From: Flammeovirgaceae bacterium | GTDB taxonomy: Bacteria; Bacteroidota; Bacteroidia; Cytophagales; Cyclobacteriaceae | NCBI GenBank assembly: GCA_021299455.1 | Contig: JAJTGQ010000006.1 | Coordinates: forward strand, 1 to 64,000 | Reading direction: 5' to 3' | Length of the DNA: 64,000 bases | Shown: one piece after another, positions 8,901 through 19,686 of the stretch | Layout of the letters: every line of letters starts with the position of its first letter | Numbering within the stretch: the stretch's first letter is position 1 | Program-made: the position numbers and the translations under genes | Notes under the pieces: generated by a model | Told to the model about the DNA's origin: nothing | What the model saw: only the letters and a program-made list of their open reading frames with translations | The model's database searches: none

Positions 8901-10522
8901 ATCACCAATCGCTCTCGAATCGGATCGATGGGTGGATTGGTAACTTGTGCGAAAAGTTGCTTGAAGTAACTCGACAAATGTTGCGCTTGTCGGGATAGCA
9001 CGGCCAATGGAGTATCGTTACCCATAGAGCCCAATGCTTCTTTACCCGTCTCACACATTTGTGCCAAGATCATACGCAAGTCTTCGGATGTATAGCCGAA
9101 TGAAATCTGTCGCTTTAAGAATGTAATGGGGTCATACTTGTGAAAACTTCCTCCGGGTTCAGGCAAATCGATGAGGCGGACTTTATTTTCTTTCACCCAT
9201 TTTCCATAAGGTTGGCGAGTGCAGATGTCTTTCTTCAATTCATCATCGCTGATGATGCGGCCTTGTTCTAAATCGACCACAAACATTTTTCCCGGTTGCA
9301 ATCGCCCTTTCGAAACTACCTTAGCGGGATCGATGTCAATCACGCCTACTTCAGAGGCCATCACCACAAAGTCATCGTCTGTTACTACAAAGCGAGAAGG
9401 TCTTAGCCCATTTCGATCCAAGGTGGCGCCCACAATTTTCCCATCGGTAAAAGTGATGGAGGCCGGGCCATCCCAAGGCTCCATCAGGTTCGCGTGGTAT
9501 TCGTAAAAGTCTTTTTTCTCTTCCGTCATCGCCTCGTTACCATCCCACGCTTCTGGGATGAGCATCATCATCACATGAGGTAATGGGCGGCCTGCATGAA
9601 CGAGCAATTCAATTACATTATCAAGATTGGAAGAATCAGATTGCTTGGGGTTGCAAATCGGTAAAATCATGTTCAACTCTTCGCGCGTAAAGTGAGGCGA
9701 GGAGAAAAACGCTTCTTTGGATTTTAACCAATTGATATTGCCCTGCACCGTATTGATCTCGCCATTGTGCGCAATGAAACGAAACGGTTGTGCGAGTCGC
9801 CAGGAGGGAGAAGTATTGGTAGAAAAACGAGAATGGATCACAGCTAAGGCGGAGACTACCTCTTCATTTTCTAAATCCGGAAAATAGGGTTTTAGTTGTC
9901 CACTGGTAAGCATGCCTTTGTAGGCAATTGTTTTATAAGACAGCGTAGAAAAATAGAATTGATTGTCGACACCCTTGATCGATTCGGTGATTAAATGCGT
10001 GACGTATTTTCTGAGTATGAAAAGTTTGCGTTCAAATTCTTCGGGATCAACTCCTGCATCCAACCGCTTTATGAAAACCTGCTCCATCACAGGCTCTGCC
10101 AATAGTGCGGTTTCTCCAAGTTCCTTGTTATTTGTTGGGAGCACCCGATAGCCGAGGAGTCCCATTTTCATTTTTTTGATTTGCCGATTCAATAAGGTTC
10201 TACATTCCTCCCGGACCTTAACATCGCGTGGAAAGAACACCAAGCCAACGCCATAGCTTCCATAGGCTGGTAGTTTGAAACCGAGTTTGCCACATTCACC
10301 AATAAAAAATTCGTGAGGTACCTGAATAAGAATGCCCGCTCCATCGCCAGTGTTCGGTTCGCAGCCGCAAGCACCTCGATGTGCCATGCGCTCAAGCATG
10401 GTGAGTGCATCGGTAATTACCTGATGCGATTTTCTTCCCTTAATGTTGGCGATGAATCCAACACCACATGAGTCTTTCTCAAACTCTTCGCGGTATAATC
10501 CTTGGCTATTTTTACTGTTCAC
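5954..10522 (-). CDS. gltB: Glutamate synthase, large (alpha) subunit
   Basis: GltB removes the amide of glutamine and transfers the ammonia internally to 2-oxoglutarate, using FMN and a [3Fe-4S] cluster; it works with GltD. At 1522 aa it has full family length. The start is GTG at 10522; no ATG lies in frame just upstream. The 18-residue leader precedes Cys19 of CGVGFIANIKG, the glutaminase nucleophile normally exposed by removal of the leader. Further regions are the amidotransferase domain (to about 430), the central domain, and the FMN synthase domain (GEGGEDE near 925, SAIKQVASGRFGVT near 946). The cluster cysteines follow CX5CX4C (C1144, C1150, C1155), and a C-terminal GXGXG helix domain closes the protein. 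Two short in-frame insertions, LPAGQAG (about 863) and LSAGQAG (about 934), come from a repeat. The second sits in the FMN domain between two conserved motifs. Confidence 0.97.
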   Translation of the reverse strand: MNSKNSQGLYREEFEKDSCGVGFIANIKGRKSHQVITDALTMLERMAHRGACGCEPNTGDGAGILIQVPHEFFIGECGKLGFKLPAYGSYGVGLVFFPRDVKVREECRTLLNRQIKKMKMGLLGYRVLPTNNKELGETALLAEPVMEQVFIKRLDAGVDPEEFERKLFILRKYVTHLITESIKGVDNQFYFSTLSYKTIAYKGMLTSGQLKPYFPDLENEEVVSALAVIHSRFSTNTSPSWRLAQPFRFIAHNGEINTVQGNINWLKSKEAFFSSPHFTREELNMILPICNPKQSDSSNLDNVIELLVHAGRPLPHVMMMLIPEAWDGNEAMTEEKKDFYEYHANLMEPWDGPASITFTDGKIVGATLDRNGLRPSRFVVTDDDFVVMASEVGVIDIDPAKVVSKGRLQPGKMFVVDLEQGRIISDDELKKDICTRQPYGKWVKENKVRLIDLPEPGGSFHKYDPITFLKRQISFGYTSEDLRMILAQMCETGKEALGSMGNDTPLAVLSRQAQHLSSYFKQLFAQVTNPPIDPIRERLVMSLASHVGGSLNLLEESPEHCITLELPTPILSNNELEKIRYIDHRHLQTKTIYTYFKADGEPGSLEKGLNRVCQYVTDAIEDGFTIIILSDRSFDSGHAQIPSLLAVSAVHHELIRKGLRGKVGLLVEAGDVWETHHYATLVGFGASGVNPYLVYQTIHDMKKRNLFSEELTEEKALYNYKKAVAGELLKVMSKMGISTLQSYHGAQIFEALGIHQEVIAPYFTGTISRIGGLKLDDIAKEALAKHSLAFPKTANSNPKLEVGGVYQWKQRGEAHLFNPQTIHLLQQSTKAKDYSLFKKYSTLINDQSEKAITLRSLLKFKKALPAGQAGKSIPLSEVETKESIFKRFATGAMSFGSISHEAHSTLAIAMNRIGGKSNCGEGGEDEIRFVKKANLSAGQAGGDSENSAIKQVASGRFGVTSHYLTNAKELQIKMAQGAKPGEGGQLPGHKVDDWIGRVRHSTPGVGLISPPPHHDIYSIEDLAQLIFDLKNANREARISVKLVSEAGVGTIASGVAKAHADVILIAGHDGGTGASPISSIRHAGLPWELGLAEAHQTLVKNKLRGRVVLQTDGQIRTGKDLAIAALLGAEEWGVATAALVTSGCIMMRKCHLNTCPVGVATQNKELRALFTGKPEYVVNLFEFLAEELREIMAELGFRKVSEMVGQADRLELSEGDAHWKNQHLDLSPLLFKEPMNLEVALFKQEEQDHEIENVLDRKLIVKAQGALKNVENVNDSFSISNQDRAVGAMLSNEISKIYGGPGLPKDTIHYKFTGTAGQSFGAFTTGGVTFELEGDANDYFGKGLSGGKLILYPNKKSTYNASKNIIAGNVAFFGATSGESYINGMAGERFAVRNSGVQVVVEGVGDHGCEYMTGGTVVILGDTGRNFAAGMSGGVAYVWDVNKTFVKNCNMEMVLLDTLENEDELLLKKMILSHHEFTQSKIAAHLLSYWQTAFKHFVKVMPIDYKAVLQKAVSHKLKATGF
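7701..7721. repeat. 21-nt GC-rich near-palindrome inserted in gltB (copy 1)
   Basis: A near-palindrome starts CCTGCCTGT and ends AGACAGG around a CCGG core. It is read in gltB as part of LSAGQAG. Near-identical 21-nt units occur at 7914, 33941 and 60054, all inside genes and all in the frame giving PAGxAG or its decayed form. Confidence 0.75.
7914..7934. repeat. 21-nt GC-rich near-palindrome inserted in gltB (copy 2)
   Basis: Same unit as at 7701, with arms CCCGCCTG and CAGGCAGG around TCCGG. It is read in gltB as LPAGQAG between KFKKA and KSIPLSEV, just before the FMN synthase domain. Confidence 0.75.
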
Positions 10523-10773
10523 TTCCTGAAAATTGCTTAAAGGGTTCTTTTCAAGAAATAAATTTAAAGCCTGGCAACTCCAATTGGTTGGTTTACGGGA
10601 AGTATTTTAAAAAAATCGTATAATCTTAACTAACAGTTAGTAGCGGAATCGGTTGAAACGGATGTTTTCCAATGTTAAAACAAAACGTCTGGCAGATAGC
10701 ACATACAGGCCATTTGGGCGCTGTAGTGTATGTTCTGGTTTCAATAATTGTTTCAAGTTTGTATCTTTAAAGT

Positions 10774-11001
10774 ATGTTTAACAGGATAACAGTAACCCCA
10801 AATCAAATGAGCGGTGAACCTTGTATCAGAAGTCTCCGAATTCCCGTTGCTACTATTGTTACGTTGTTTGCCCAAGGCCTCTCGGTAAGCGAAATAATCT
10901 CATACTATCCAGATTTGGTCAAAGAGGATATTGAAGAAGCATTGAATTTTGCGGCTGAGACAGTTCGCGAGAAAGAATTGCCACTATTAAAAGTGGGATG
11001 A
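10774..11001 (+). CDS. DUF433 antitoxin (VapB45-like)
   Basis: The 75-aa protein matches the DUF433 pattern: RITVTPNQMSGEPCIRSLRIPVATIV, then LFAQGLSVSEIISYYPDLVKEDIEEALNFAAE. In this family a small winged-helix DNA-binding fold recognises the operator and neutralises the partner. The stop codon overlaps the start of the DUF5615 gene (ATGA at 10998), the classic coupling of such pairs. A CTAACAGTTAG palindrome lies at 10630-10640 in the shared upstream region with gltB, but it is too far away to assign. Confidence 0.85.
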   Translation: MFNRITVTPNQMSGEPCIRSLRIPVATIVTLFAQGLSVSEIISYYPDLVKEDIEEALNFAAETVREKELPLLKVG

Positions 11002-11375
11002 GATTTTTAGTAGACAATGCCATTTCGCCAATAGTAGCCAAGGGTTTGCAAAATGTTGGCCATGATGCAATACATGTTCGCGAGTATGGTCTGCAAGCAG
11101 CCGAAGATTGGGTACTCTTTGAAAGAGCTGAAAAAGAAAAAAGAATAATCATTTCGGCAGATACCGACTTTGCGTTTTTGTTAGCCTCAAGAAAAACAAA
11201 TAGCCCTTCTGTTATTCTTTTTCGTAAACGTGCTGAGCGAAACCCTCTCCTTCAAATAGATCTATTACTTCTTAACCTTACTGATAGTATTTGTATACAA
11301 TTGGAAATGGGCTGTATCTTAATCATCGAACAAGAGAGAATCAGAATTCGGACATTGCCGCTTTTAAAACAGTAA
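10998..11375 (+). CDS. DUF5615 PIN-like toxin (VapC45/Mut7-C-like)
   Basis: This 125-aa protein starts MRFLVDNAISPIVAKGLQ, where Asp6 is the first acidic residue of the PIN-like active site. It continues with a GHDAIHVREYGLQAAEDWVLFERA segment and IIISADTDFAFLLA, holding the second acidic pair (D55 and D57). PIN-like toxins cleave RNA, but the activity of this DUF5615 branch is known mainly by analogy. It is coupled to the DUF433 antitoxin by a 4-base overlap. No truncation is visible. Confidence 0.85.
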   Translation: MRFLVDNAISPIVAKGLQNVGHDAIHVREYGLQAAEDWVLFERAEKEKRIIISADTDFAFLLASRKTNSPSVILFRKRAERNPLLQIDLLLLNLTDSICIQLEMGCILIIEQERIRIRTLPLLKQ

Positions 11376-11413
11376 TTTATTGTACTAAAGAACGAGAATA
11401 ATCAATAATCAAA

Positions 11414-12769
11414 ATGATACACAAATACATCCAAACCAATCAAGATCGGTTCCTATCTGAGCTTTTTGATCTTCTAAGAATTCCCTCCGTAAGTGCCGAT
11501 AGTAAACACAAACCAGATGTGCGCAAAGCTGCGGAGTACTTGATTCAAAAACTGAAAGACGCGGGTGCCGATAAAGTAGAATTGTGCGAGACGAAAGGGC
11601 ATCCGATTGTTTACGGAGAAAAAATGATGGATCCGTCAAAACCAACTGTATTGGTTTATGGTCATTACGATGTTCAACCCGCTGATCCGTTAAACTTATG
11701 GGACTCTCCTGCTTTTGAACCAGTCGTCAAAGACGGAAAAATTTATGCGCGTGGTTCTTGCGATGACAAAGGTCAGATGTACATGCACATCAAAGCATTT
11801 GAAGCAATGATGAAGTTGAATCAACTCTCGTGCAACGTAAAGTTCATGATTGAAGGCGAGGAGGAAGTGGGTTCGGATAACCTCGGCACATTTGTGAAGG
11901 AAAATAAAGCAAAGCTAAAGGCAGATGTTATTTTGATTTCAGATACCTCCCTTATTTCACTTGATACGCCTTCGATTACAGTTGGCTTGCGTGGGTTGAG
12001 TTATATGGAAGTGGAGGTGACTGGACCGAATCGCGATTTGCATTCTGGAGTGTATGGAGGAGCTGTAGCCAATCCGATCAACGTCCTAAGCGAAATGATT
12101 GCTTCCATGCATGATAAAAACGGAAGGATCACCATTCCAGGGTTTTATGACAAAGTTGCGGAGTTAACTGCCGAGGAAAGAAAAGCATTGAATAAAGCTC
12201 CCTTTAATCTAGATGAATACAAGAAGGAATTGGCGATTGATGACGTAAAAGGAGAAGCAGGTTATACTACTTTGGAGCGCACCGGTACGCGCCCGACACT
12301 GGATGTCAACGGCATCTGGGGAGGGTATACAGGCGAAGGAGCAAAAACAGTATTGCCGTCAAAGGCCTCTGCTAAAATTTCAATGCGTTTAGTTCCCAAC
12401 CAAAACAGTACCGAGATAACAGACCTATTCACCCAACATTTTCAATCCATTGCGCCCAAGTCTGTAAAGGTAAGAGTGACGGCACACCATGGAGGCGAGC
12501 CGGCCGTTACGCCTACAAACTCAAAGGCGTTCCATGCAGCCAGCAGCGCGTTCGAAGAGGTATGGGGCAAAGCTCCGATTCCCACCAGAGATGGCGGCAG
12601 TATTCCCATAGTTTCGCTATTCAAAAAGGAACTTGGCTTGGATACCGTTTTGATGGGCTTTGGTCTGGATAGCGATGCGATCCATTCACCCAATGAACAC
12701 TATGGCATTAAAAACTTTCTGATTGGCATTGAAACGATTGTGGCTTTCTATAAACATTATTCAAAGTAG
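11414..12769 (+). CDS. M20 family dipeptidase (CNDP-like metallopeptidase)
   Basis: At 451 aa this is a cytosolic-type M20 dipeptidase, probably hydrolysing dipeptides with two metal ions. The metal site is visible: H84 and D86 in GHYDVQPAD, bridging Asp117 in SCDDKGQ, catalytic and ligand glutamates E149/E150 in EGEEEVGS, a further Asp in VILISDTSL, and a distal His in the C-terminal GLDSDAIHSPNEHYG. The inserted lid/dimerisation domain contains GLRGLSYMEVEVTGPNRDLHSGVYGG. No signal peptide is present. The gene starts 38 bases after the toxin gene and ends 3 bases before the broken YdeI-like gene, so the three may be one transcript. Confidence 0.95.
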   Translation: MIHKYIQTNQDRFLSELFDLLRIPSVSADSKHKPDVRKAAEYLIQKLKDAGADKVELCETKGHPIVYGEKMMDPSKPTVLVYGHYDVQPADPLNLWDSPAFEPVVKDGKIYARGSCDDKGQMYMHIKAFEAMMKLNQLSCNVKFMIEGEEEVGSDNLGTFVKENKAKLKADVILISDTSLISLDTPSITVGLRGLSYMEVEVTGPNRDLHSGVYGGAVANPINVLSEMIASMHDKNGRITIPGFYDKVAELTAEERKALNKAPFNLDEYKKELAIDDVKGEAGYTTLERTGTRPTLDVNGIWGGYTGEGAKTVLPSKASAKISMRLVPNQNSTEITDLFTQHFQSIAPKSVKVRVTAHHGGEPAVTPTNSKAFHAASSAFEEVWGKAPIPTRDGGSIPIVSLFKKELGLDTVLMGFGLDSDAIHSPNEHYGIKNFLIGIETIVAFYKHYSK

Positions 12770-12772
12770 TTT

Positions 12773-13375
12773 GTGGAAGAGAGGGATGGAGTAAAAGCCT
12801 TCTATGCAAAAAGTGAAAAAGCCTGGCGCAGCTGGCTTGAAAAAAATCACTTGAAAGAAAAGAGCGTGTGGCTTATCATCTACAAGAAGAGTTCTACCAC
12901 TCCGAGTGTTTATTATCCGGAGGCAGTAGATCAAGCGCTTTGCTTTGGCTGAGTAGATAGCAAACCCAACAAGCGAGACGTTGAAAGTTACTACCAATTC
13001 TTTGCAAAACGCAATCCCAAAAGCAAATGGAGTCTGGTGAACAAAAACAAAGTAGCCAAGTTGACGAAACTTGGGTTAATGGAAAAAGCGGGCTTGGAGA
13101 TGGTTGCCTTGGCAAAACAATCGGGTACGTGGGATGCACTCAATGAAGTTGATCAAATCCTGGTGCCGTTCGACCTTGAAAAAGAATTTCAAAAAAACAA
13201 GAAAGCAGCATCGAACTTCGAAGCTTTCCCGCGTTCGGCTAAACGCGGAATTTTAAAGTGGATACTCAGTGCAAAACGACCAGAGACACGCCAGAAACGA
13301 ATTGAAGAAACGGTTCGACTAGCCAAAGACAATATTCGCGCTCAGCAGTATAAAGGAAATAAAAAACCCGAATGA
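12773..13375 (+). pseudogene. YdeI/OmpD-associated family gene interrupted by an in-frame TGA
   Basis: From GTG at 12773 one frame runs 201 codons to 13375 and reads as a full-length YdeI-family protein (family about 190-200 aa). It has a WRSWLEKNHLKEKSVWLIIYKK start, the conserved ALCFGWxDSKPNKRD segment, then YYQFFAKRNPKSKWS and an R/K-rich end. The Trp codon of the conserved FGW is TGA (12950-12952), so translation should stop after 59 residues. The rest of the frame is intact, which points to a recent nonsense change or a sequence error. An ATG at 13037 could allow a 112-residue C-terminal piece, but it would lack the conserved front. The stop codon lies within the terminator hairpin. Confidence 0.85.
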
Positions 13376-13391
13376 TGAGTTCGGGTTTTTT
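13361..13391. terminator. Bidirectional intrinsic terminator between convergent genes
   Basis: AAAAAACCCGAA (13361-13372) pairs perfectly with TTCGGGTTTTTT (13380-13391) around a 7-base loop. Runs of A and T on both sides make it work for both strands. It separates the YdeI-like gene (plus) from the BNR protein (minus). Confidence 0.9.
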
Positions 13392-13409
13392 ATGTAGCCA
13401 TGCAATTAA

Positions 13410-16400
13410 TTACTTCATCTGCAAAAATTCATCAAAGGTTTTGAACACCAAAGGATCTTTTGCACCGTCTTTGTTCAATTGATTAGTAATTTTTGACAGG
13501 TGCTTATCCTTAATCTTTTTAAATTCCTCTTTGGCCGTAGCTAATCTGCCTTGCATCGCAGTCATGTTATCAATCTCTGCGGTGTTTGGTTTATAGAAGC
13601 TGTTGGCCACTCGCGCATATAAGTCGGCTAAGTCCTCGCGTAATTGTGGTTCGCCAGCACCTACGTAGTTGTCACCTTTTGTAATCACTAACTTATCCTT
13701 TAGTTTAGAAAGTTCGTCCATAAAAGGAGTAGCTACTTTCGCACCAGCAGGAGATTTTGCTTTTATACTTTCGGATACCTTGGTCAACTCATCTACATTG
13801 TATGTTAAGTAGGCTAGATCCTGGGTCATGTCAAAAAGCTTTTTGGTCATCTCTTCCTGAGCTTTTCTATCTGCCAGTGAAATGGTTGATTTAGGATCGT
13901 ATTGAACCATTAGGGTTTGAGTAAACGTTTCCTTCCCTTTCTGAACCACAATTTTGTAGTCTCCTGCGGGCACACGTGGAGAAGTGAAGCCACCAAATGT
14001 GAACGTTTTACCGGTAGCAACTTTCGGTGGTTTAGTGGTAAAGTTCCAATTGATGACATTAATGCCTTTTGATTTCCCTGGATCCAAGTCTGTGATTTTG
14101 TTACCATTCATATCTTGAACCTCCATCGTCATTTTTCCAAGGGTGTGGCGCTTTTTTAAGAAATAAGCAATACGAGCCGCATCACTTGCGTTGTTGCCCA
14201 CAAATTGTGTTTCGGTGCTGGTAGAACCAAAACCATTTGTTTCAGGGATGGTTGCTTTCTTCGAAGTAAAGAAATGCAAGTCCTTGCCCATGTTCTCAGC
14301 CGTAAGTTCGCGCAAAGGAGAGATATCATCAATGATAATGATGCCGCGTCCATGGGTAGCGATTACTAAGTCATTCGTCTTCTTGTGCAATTCTAGATAA
14401 TGCACGTTGGCAGCGGGCATATTGTTGGTAAACTTGTACCAACTAGTTCCGCCATCTAAGGTGACGAACAATCCAAACTCAGTGCCTACGAACAACAAAT
14501 TTTCATTGACGTAATCTTCTTGAAGACTACGAGCAAATCCATAAATGTCAGGGGTTGCGATAGACTTCCAAGTAGCGCCAAAATCATTTGTGCGGTAGAT
14601 ATAGGTATTCATATCGCCCGTTTGGTATCCCGTGAAAACTGCATAGGCTCTACCTTTCTCGAACACACTCGCTTCAATGTGATACGTCATCGTATTTTTT
14701 GGAAGCCCTGGTACGTTGGCAATAACATTTGTCCATGTTTTGCCACCGTCTTTGGTGAGTTGTAAATTACCATCATCGGTGCCAACCCATACTACATTAT
14801 CATCTAAAGGAGATTCAGCAATGGTAAAAATGGTACAATGATTTTCAGCCCCTGAATTATCACGAGAAAGCCCTCCTGAATCTTCTTGATTTTGCTTTTT
14901 CGGATCATTAGTCGTTAGGTCAGGAGATATTTTTGTCCAGCTTTCGCCCATATCTTCTGAACGGTGGAGGAATTGACTTCCCATGTACAACCTGTCTGGA
15001 TGATTTTGACTTGGGCTTGTAGTGATTGCCGCATTCCAATTAAAGCGCAATTTAGGATCCCCTTTTTGGGTTAATGGCTGGATGGTTTTAGCCTGATCTT
15101 TTGCAGGATCGTACCTCCATACATTTTCGGCACCTTGCATTTCAGAGTAAACCAATTTTTTGGTAGGGTGAGGATACACACGGTAGCCATCGCCCACGCC
15201 TACACGCACCCAATCGCGAGCTTCTACTCCGCCCGGTGAACTTGAGGGGCCATACCATGCATTGTTATCCTGCAATCCACCATACACATTGTAATGCGGC
15301 TCTGCATTGTCAACACTAACATGGTAAAACTGAGAGACAGGTATATTTTCTACCATCTCCATTGTAGTGCCACCATCCCAGGAGCGATAAATCCCCCCAT
15401 CAGTGGCGGCATACATGCGATCGGAATTGTGAATATCAAAAACGATGTCGTGCACATCAGAGTGTAAAGGGCCAAGGTCTTTAAATGTCTTGCCACCATC
15501 GCGCGAAATAGAGCCGAACAAACCACCTTTTACTATCACATCTGGGTTGCGCGGGTCAACTACAATTCTTGAGAAATAGAATGGTCTAACTACTAACCCA
15601 AAGTCACCGTTTAACAATTTCCAATTTGCACCACCATCTTCACTTCTATACAAACCCTTGTCCTTATCCTGCTCTGATTCAACTACCGTGTAAAGAATGT
15701 TGGGATTTGAGGGAGCAGCCGCAATAGCCATTCTTCCCAACTTACCTTTCGGGATGCCGTTATGAATTTTATTGAATGTTTTACCTGCATCGGTAGATTT
15801 ATAAATCGCGCTATTGATACCACCAGAGCTAAATGCCCAGGGTTGTCTTCTTACTTCCCAAAAAGTGACATAAACGGTATTTGGATTTTTAGGATCAAGT
15901 AATAAATCACCGCACCCCGTGGTTTTGTTTACAAATAGAATTTTGTTCCAGGTCTTACCGCCATCGGTAGTTTTATAAAGACCTCGCTCATCGCTATCAC
16001 TCCAAAGAGGCCCAAGCACAGCTACATAAACTTCATCTGGGTTTTTAGGATTGATTTGAATACCTGCTATTCTTTCCGATTTTTCAAAGCCCATTTTCGT
16101 CCAATTTGAACCACCATCTACGGTTTTGTATAAGCCATCACCCAATGAAACACTATTACGTGTCCAAGTTTCGCCTGTGCCCACCCAATACGTATTGTCG
16201 GGATTGCTTGGATCAATCGCTACTGCTCCAATAGATTGACAATAGTCATCAAATATGGGGTTAAAGGTTGCACCACCATTGCTGCTTTTCCACACTCCTC
16301 CACCGGCAGTACCCGCTAAGATTACTCGGTCATTGGTGGGATGTAAATCTAAATCCGTTATGCGCCCACTCATTAAGGCGGGGCCTATGTGCCGGGCTTT

Positions 16401-16505
16401 TAAATCGCCAAAAATTTCTTTGCCTTTTGAGATAGCATCTTGCGAAAAGGAGTGGATGCTCATCAGAAAAAAAGCAACTAATAAAAATAGGTTTGTTTTT
16501 TTCAT
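13410..16505 (-). CDS. Secreted BNR/sortilin-type beta-propeller protein (glycosyl-hydrolase-like)
   Basis: The 1031-aa protein begins with a signal peptide (MKKTNLFLLVAFFLMSIHSFSQ). The first 700 residues hold at least ten Asp-box/BNR repeats of the SxDGGxTW type (for example KTVDGGSNW, KTTDGGKTW, RSEDGGANW, LTKDGGKTW, VTLDGGTSW), forming one or two beta-propellers. After about residue 750 comes a beta-sandwich region (MTMEVQDMNGNKITDLD, then FGGFTSPRVPAGDYKIVV) and a helical C-terminal region (about 870-1031). Such proteins are frequent in Bacteroidota and often annotated as glycosyl hydrolases because sialidases share the Asp boxes. No catalytic residues support a specific reaction here. 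It sits alone between two terminators. Confidence 0.85.
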   Translation of the reverse strand: MKKTNLFLLVAFFLMSIHSFSQDAISKGKEIFGDLKARHIGPALMSGRITDLDLHPTNDRVILAGTAGGGVWKSSNGGATFNPIFDDYCQSIGAVAIDPSNPDNTYWVGTGETWTRNSVSLGDGLYKTVDGGSNWTKMGFEKSERIAGIQINPKNPDEVYVAVLGPLWSDSDERGLYKTTDGGKTWNKILFVNKTTGCGDLLLDPKNPNTVYVTFWEVRRQPWAFSSGGINSAIYKSTDAGKTFNKIHNGIPKGKLGRMAIAAAPSNPNILYTVVESEQDKDKGLYRSEDGGANWKLLNGDFGLVVRPFYFSRIVVDPRNPDVIVKGGLFGSISRDGGKTFKDLGPLHSDVHDIVFDIHNSDRMYAATDGGIYRSWDGGTTMEMVENIPVSQFYHVSVDNAEPHYNVYGGLQDNNAWYGPSSSPGGVEARDWVRVGVGDGYRVYPHPTKKLVYSEMQGAENVWRYDPAKDQAKTIQPLTQKGDPKLRFNWNAAITTSPSQNHPDRLYMGSQFLHRSEDMGESWTKISPDLTTNDPKKQNQEDSGGLSRDNSGAENHCTIFTIAESPLDDNVVWVGTDDGNLQLTKDGGKTWTNVIANVPGLPKNTMTYHIEASVFEKGRAYAVFTGYQTGDMNTYIYRTNDFGATWKSIATPDIYGFARSLQEDYVNENLLFVGTEFGLFVTLDGGTSWYKFTNNMPAANVHYLELHKKTNDLVIATHGRGIIIIDDISPLRELTAENMGKDLHFFTSKKATIPETNGFGSTSTETQFVGNNASDAARIAYFLKKRHTLGKMTMEVQDMNGNKITDLDPGKSKGINVINWNFTTKPPKVATGKTFTFGGFTSPRVPAGDYKIVVQKGKETFTQTLMVQYDPKSTISLADRKAQEEMTKKLFDMTQDLAYLTYNVDELTKVSESIKAKSPAGAKVATPFMDELSKLKDKLVITKGDNYVGAGEPQLREDLADLYARVANSFYKPNTAEIDNMTAMQGRLATAKEEFKKIKDKHLSKITNQLNKDGAKDPLVFKTFDEFLQMK

Positions 16506-16529
16506 GCGTTTTTGATTTTCATTTTACTG

Positions 16530-16571
16530 TCAAAAAAAATACTTCAATAACTCTGTGCCATTGAAGTATTT
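16530..16571 (-). terminator. Intrinsic terminator of the LolA-like gene
   Basis: A 12-bp perfect stem (AAATACTTCAAT at 16537-16548 with ATTGAAGTATTT at 16560-16571) and an 11-base loop are followed, on the minus strand, by a run of T. It lies 20 bases after the stop of the gene at 16591 and before the start of the BNR gene. Confidence 0.85.
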
Positions 16572-16590
16572 CTGTTCTTACCCCAAATAA

Positions 16591-17349
16591 TTATTTGCCT
16601 GCTGCTGGAAAGGCAAATAAAGTCGCGTCTGTTTTTGGATTTAGCTCAATCTTGCTAATCGTCATACTAAAACCTCCTGGTTGACCTTTAGCACCTTGGG
16701 TCATTGTAAAGGGGAATAGCAAACCGTCTACTTCTTGATAATCACTTGTTTTTATTTGCATAACCATTCCTTTAGCTGGACCCGATTTAGCTTCAGATTC
16801 CATAAGAAGTGGAACATAATTTTCTGTATCGAAATAATGGAATTCTACATTTTCAACCTCTTTTCCATCAACTTTTATAGGCTTCTTGGTTAGTTTCAAT
16901 TTGAATGTTTGAGTTCCTTCCACTGTTTCTTTTCCAATCAACTCAAGTTTGTATCCTTTCTTCGCGTAATCAAGAAACTGATCAGGAAAGTCTTGAGCGT
17001 CATTCACTTTGTAATTTTCTGTTGCCTCAGAGTCGCTCTTTTCGGCCTTCATTGTTTGTTGATTCGTACTCCAAAGGGTAGTGCCATCAAAAACATTTTG
17101 CTTAAACATCATACCTTGAAAGGAAAAATGAGAATACGATTTTCCGTCTTTCAGGCGAATCATTTCCATTGGGATTTCCATTGCTTGTTGCTTTCCTACC
17201 AACGTCATCTTTACTCCTTGAATAGCTTTCCACTTCTCTACACCTCCAGTATTTTCGTGGTATTTGGCAATAATCTCATCCGCAGTTTGCGCGTTTGCAG
17301 CAACGAAAAAAATCATAGCCGCCATGGTCAGTACACTCTTTAACTTCAT
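16591..17349 (-). CDS. LolA-like periplasmic protein (outer-membrane lipoprotein carrier fold)
   Basis: This 252-aa protein has a signal peptide (MKLKSVLTMAAMIFFVAANAQ) and a LolA/LolB-like half-barrel pattern. It opens with the typical TADEIIAKYHENTGGVEKWKAIQGVKM, followed by strands and FDGTTLWSTNQQTMKAE. The C-terminal strands are EFHYFDTENYVPLLMESE and DYQEVDGLLFPFTMTQ, and it ends DATLFAFP. In many Bacteroidota such proteins are conserved without a proven cargo, so lipoprotein carriage is only a possibility. It has its own terminator and is divergent from dsbD. Confidence 0.8.
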   Translation of the reverse strand: MKLKSVLTMAAMIFFVAANAQTADEIIAKYHENTGGVEKWKAIQGVKMTLVGKQQAMEIPMEMIRLKDGKSYSHFSFQGMMFKQNVFDGTTLWSTNQQTMKAEKSDSEATENYKVNDAQDFPDQFLDYAKKGYKLELIGKETVEGTQTFKLKLTKKPIKVDGKEVENVEFHYFDTENYVPLLMESEAKSGPAKGMVMQIKTSDYQEVDGLLFPFTMTQGAKGQPGGFSMTISKIELNPKTDATLFAFPAAGK

Positions 17350-17555
17350 ATAATTTGGGTTTTTAATTGGTTTACGTGTTTTTTTGAGACTTCGAAGGTA
17401 GGCGAAAAGCTGGTTTTAGCAAACGCTTGCACTACTGACGATAATCTGCGCCCATTTGTTGCAGAGCCGACAGAATAATTACTTGTTTGAGGGATTCTTT
17501 TTCAACGATTTTGCTGCTCATTGCATTATTTTAGCACTTTCAAACTCACACAATA

Positions 17556-19628
<2,073 letters not shown>

Positions 19629-19686
19629 CCATTTTATTGAGCCGATATTTTACCCTAATCTTGTATCGCTTTAATCCGATATTGAC

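Noticed and set aside
12950-12952. TGA read as tryptophan (alternative genetic code)
   Set aside because: Many intact genes here end in TGA, so the standard code applies.
13037-13375. Separate 112-residue gene starting at 13037
   Set aside because: It is the C-terminal part of the YdeI-like frame; the upstream part in the same frame is needed for the family pattern.
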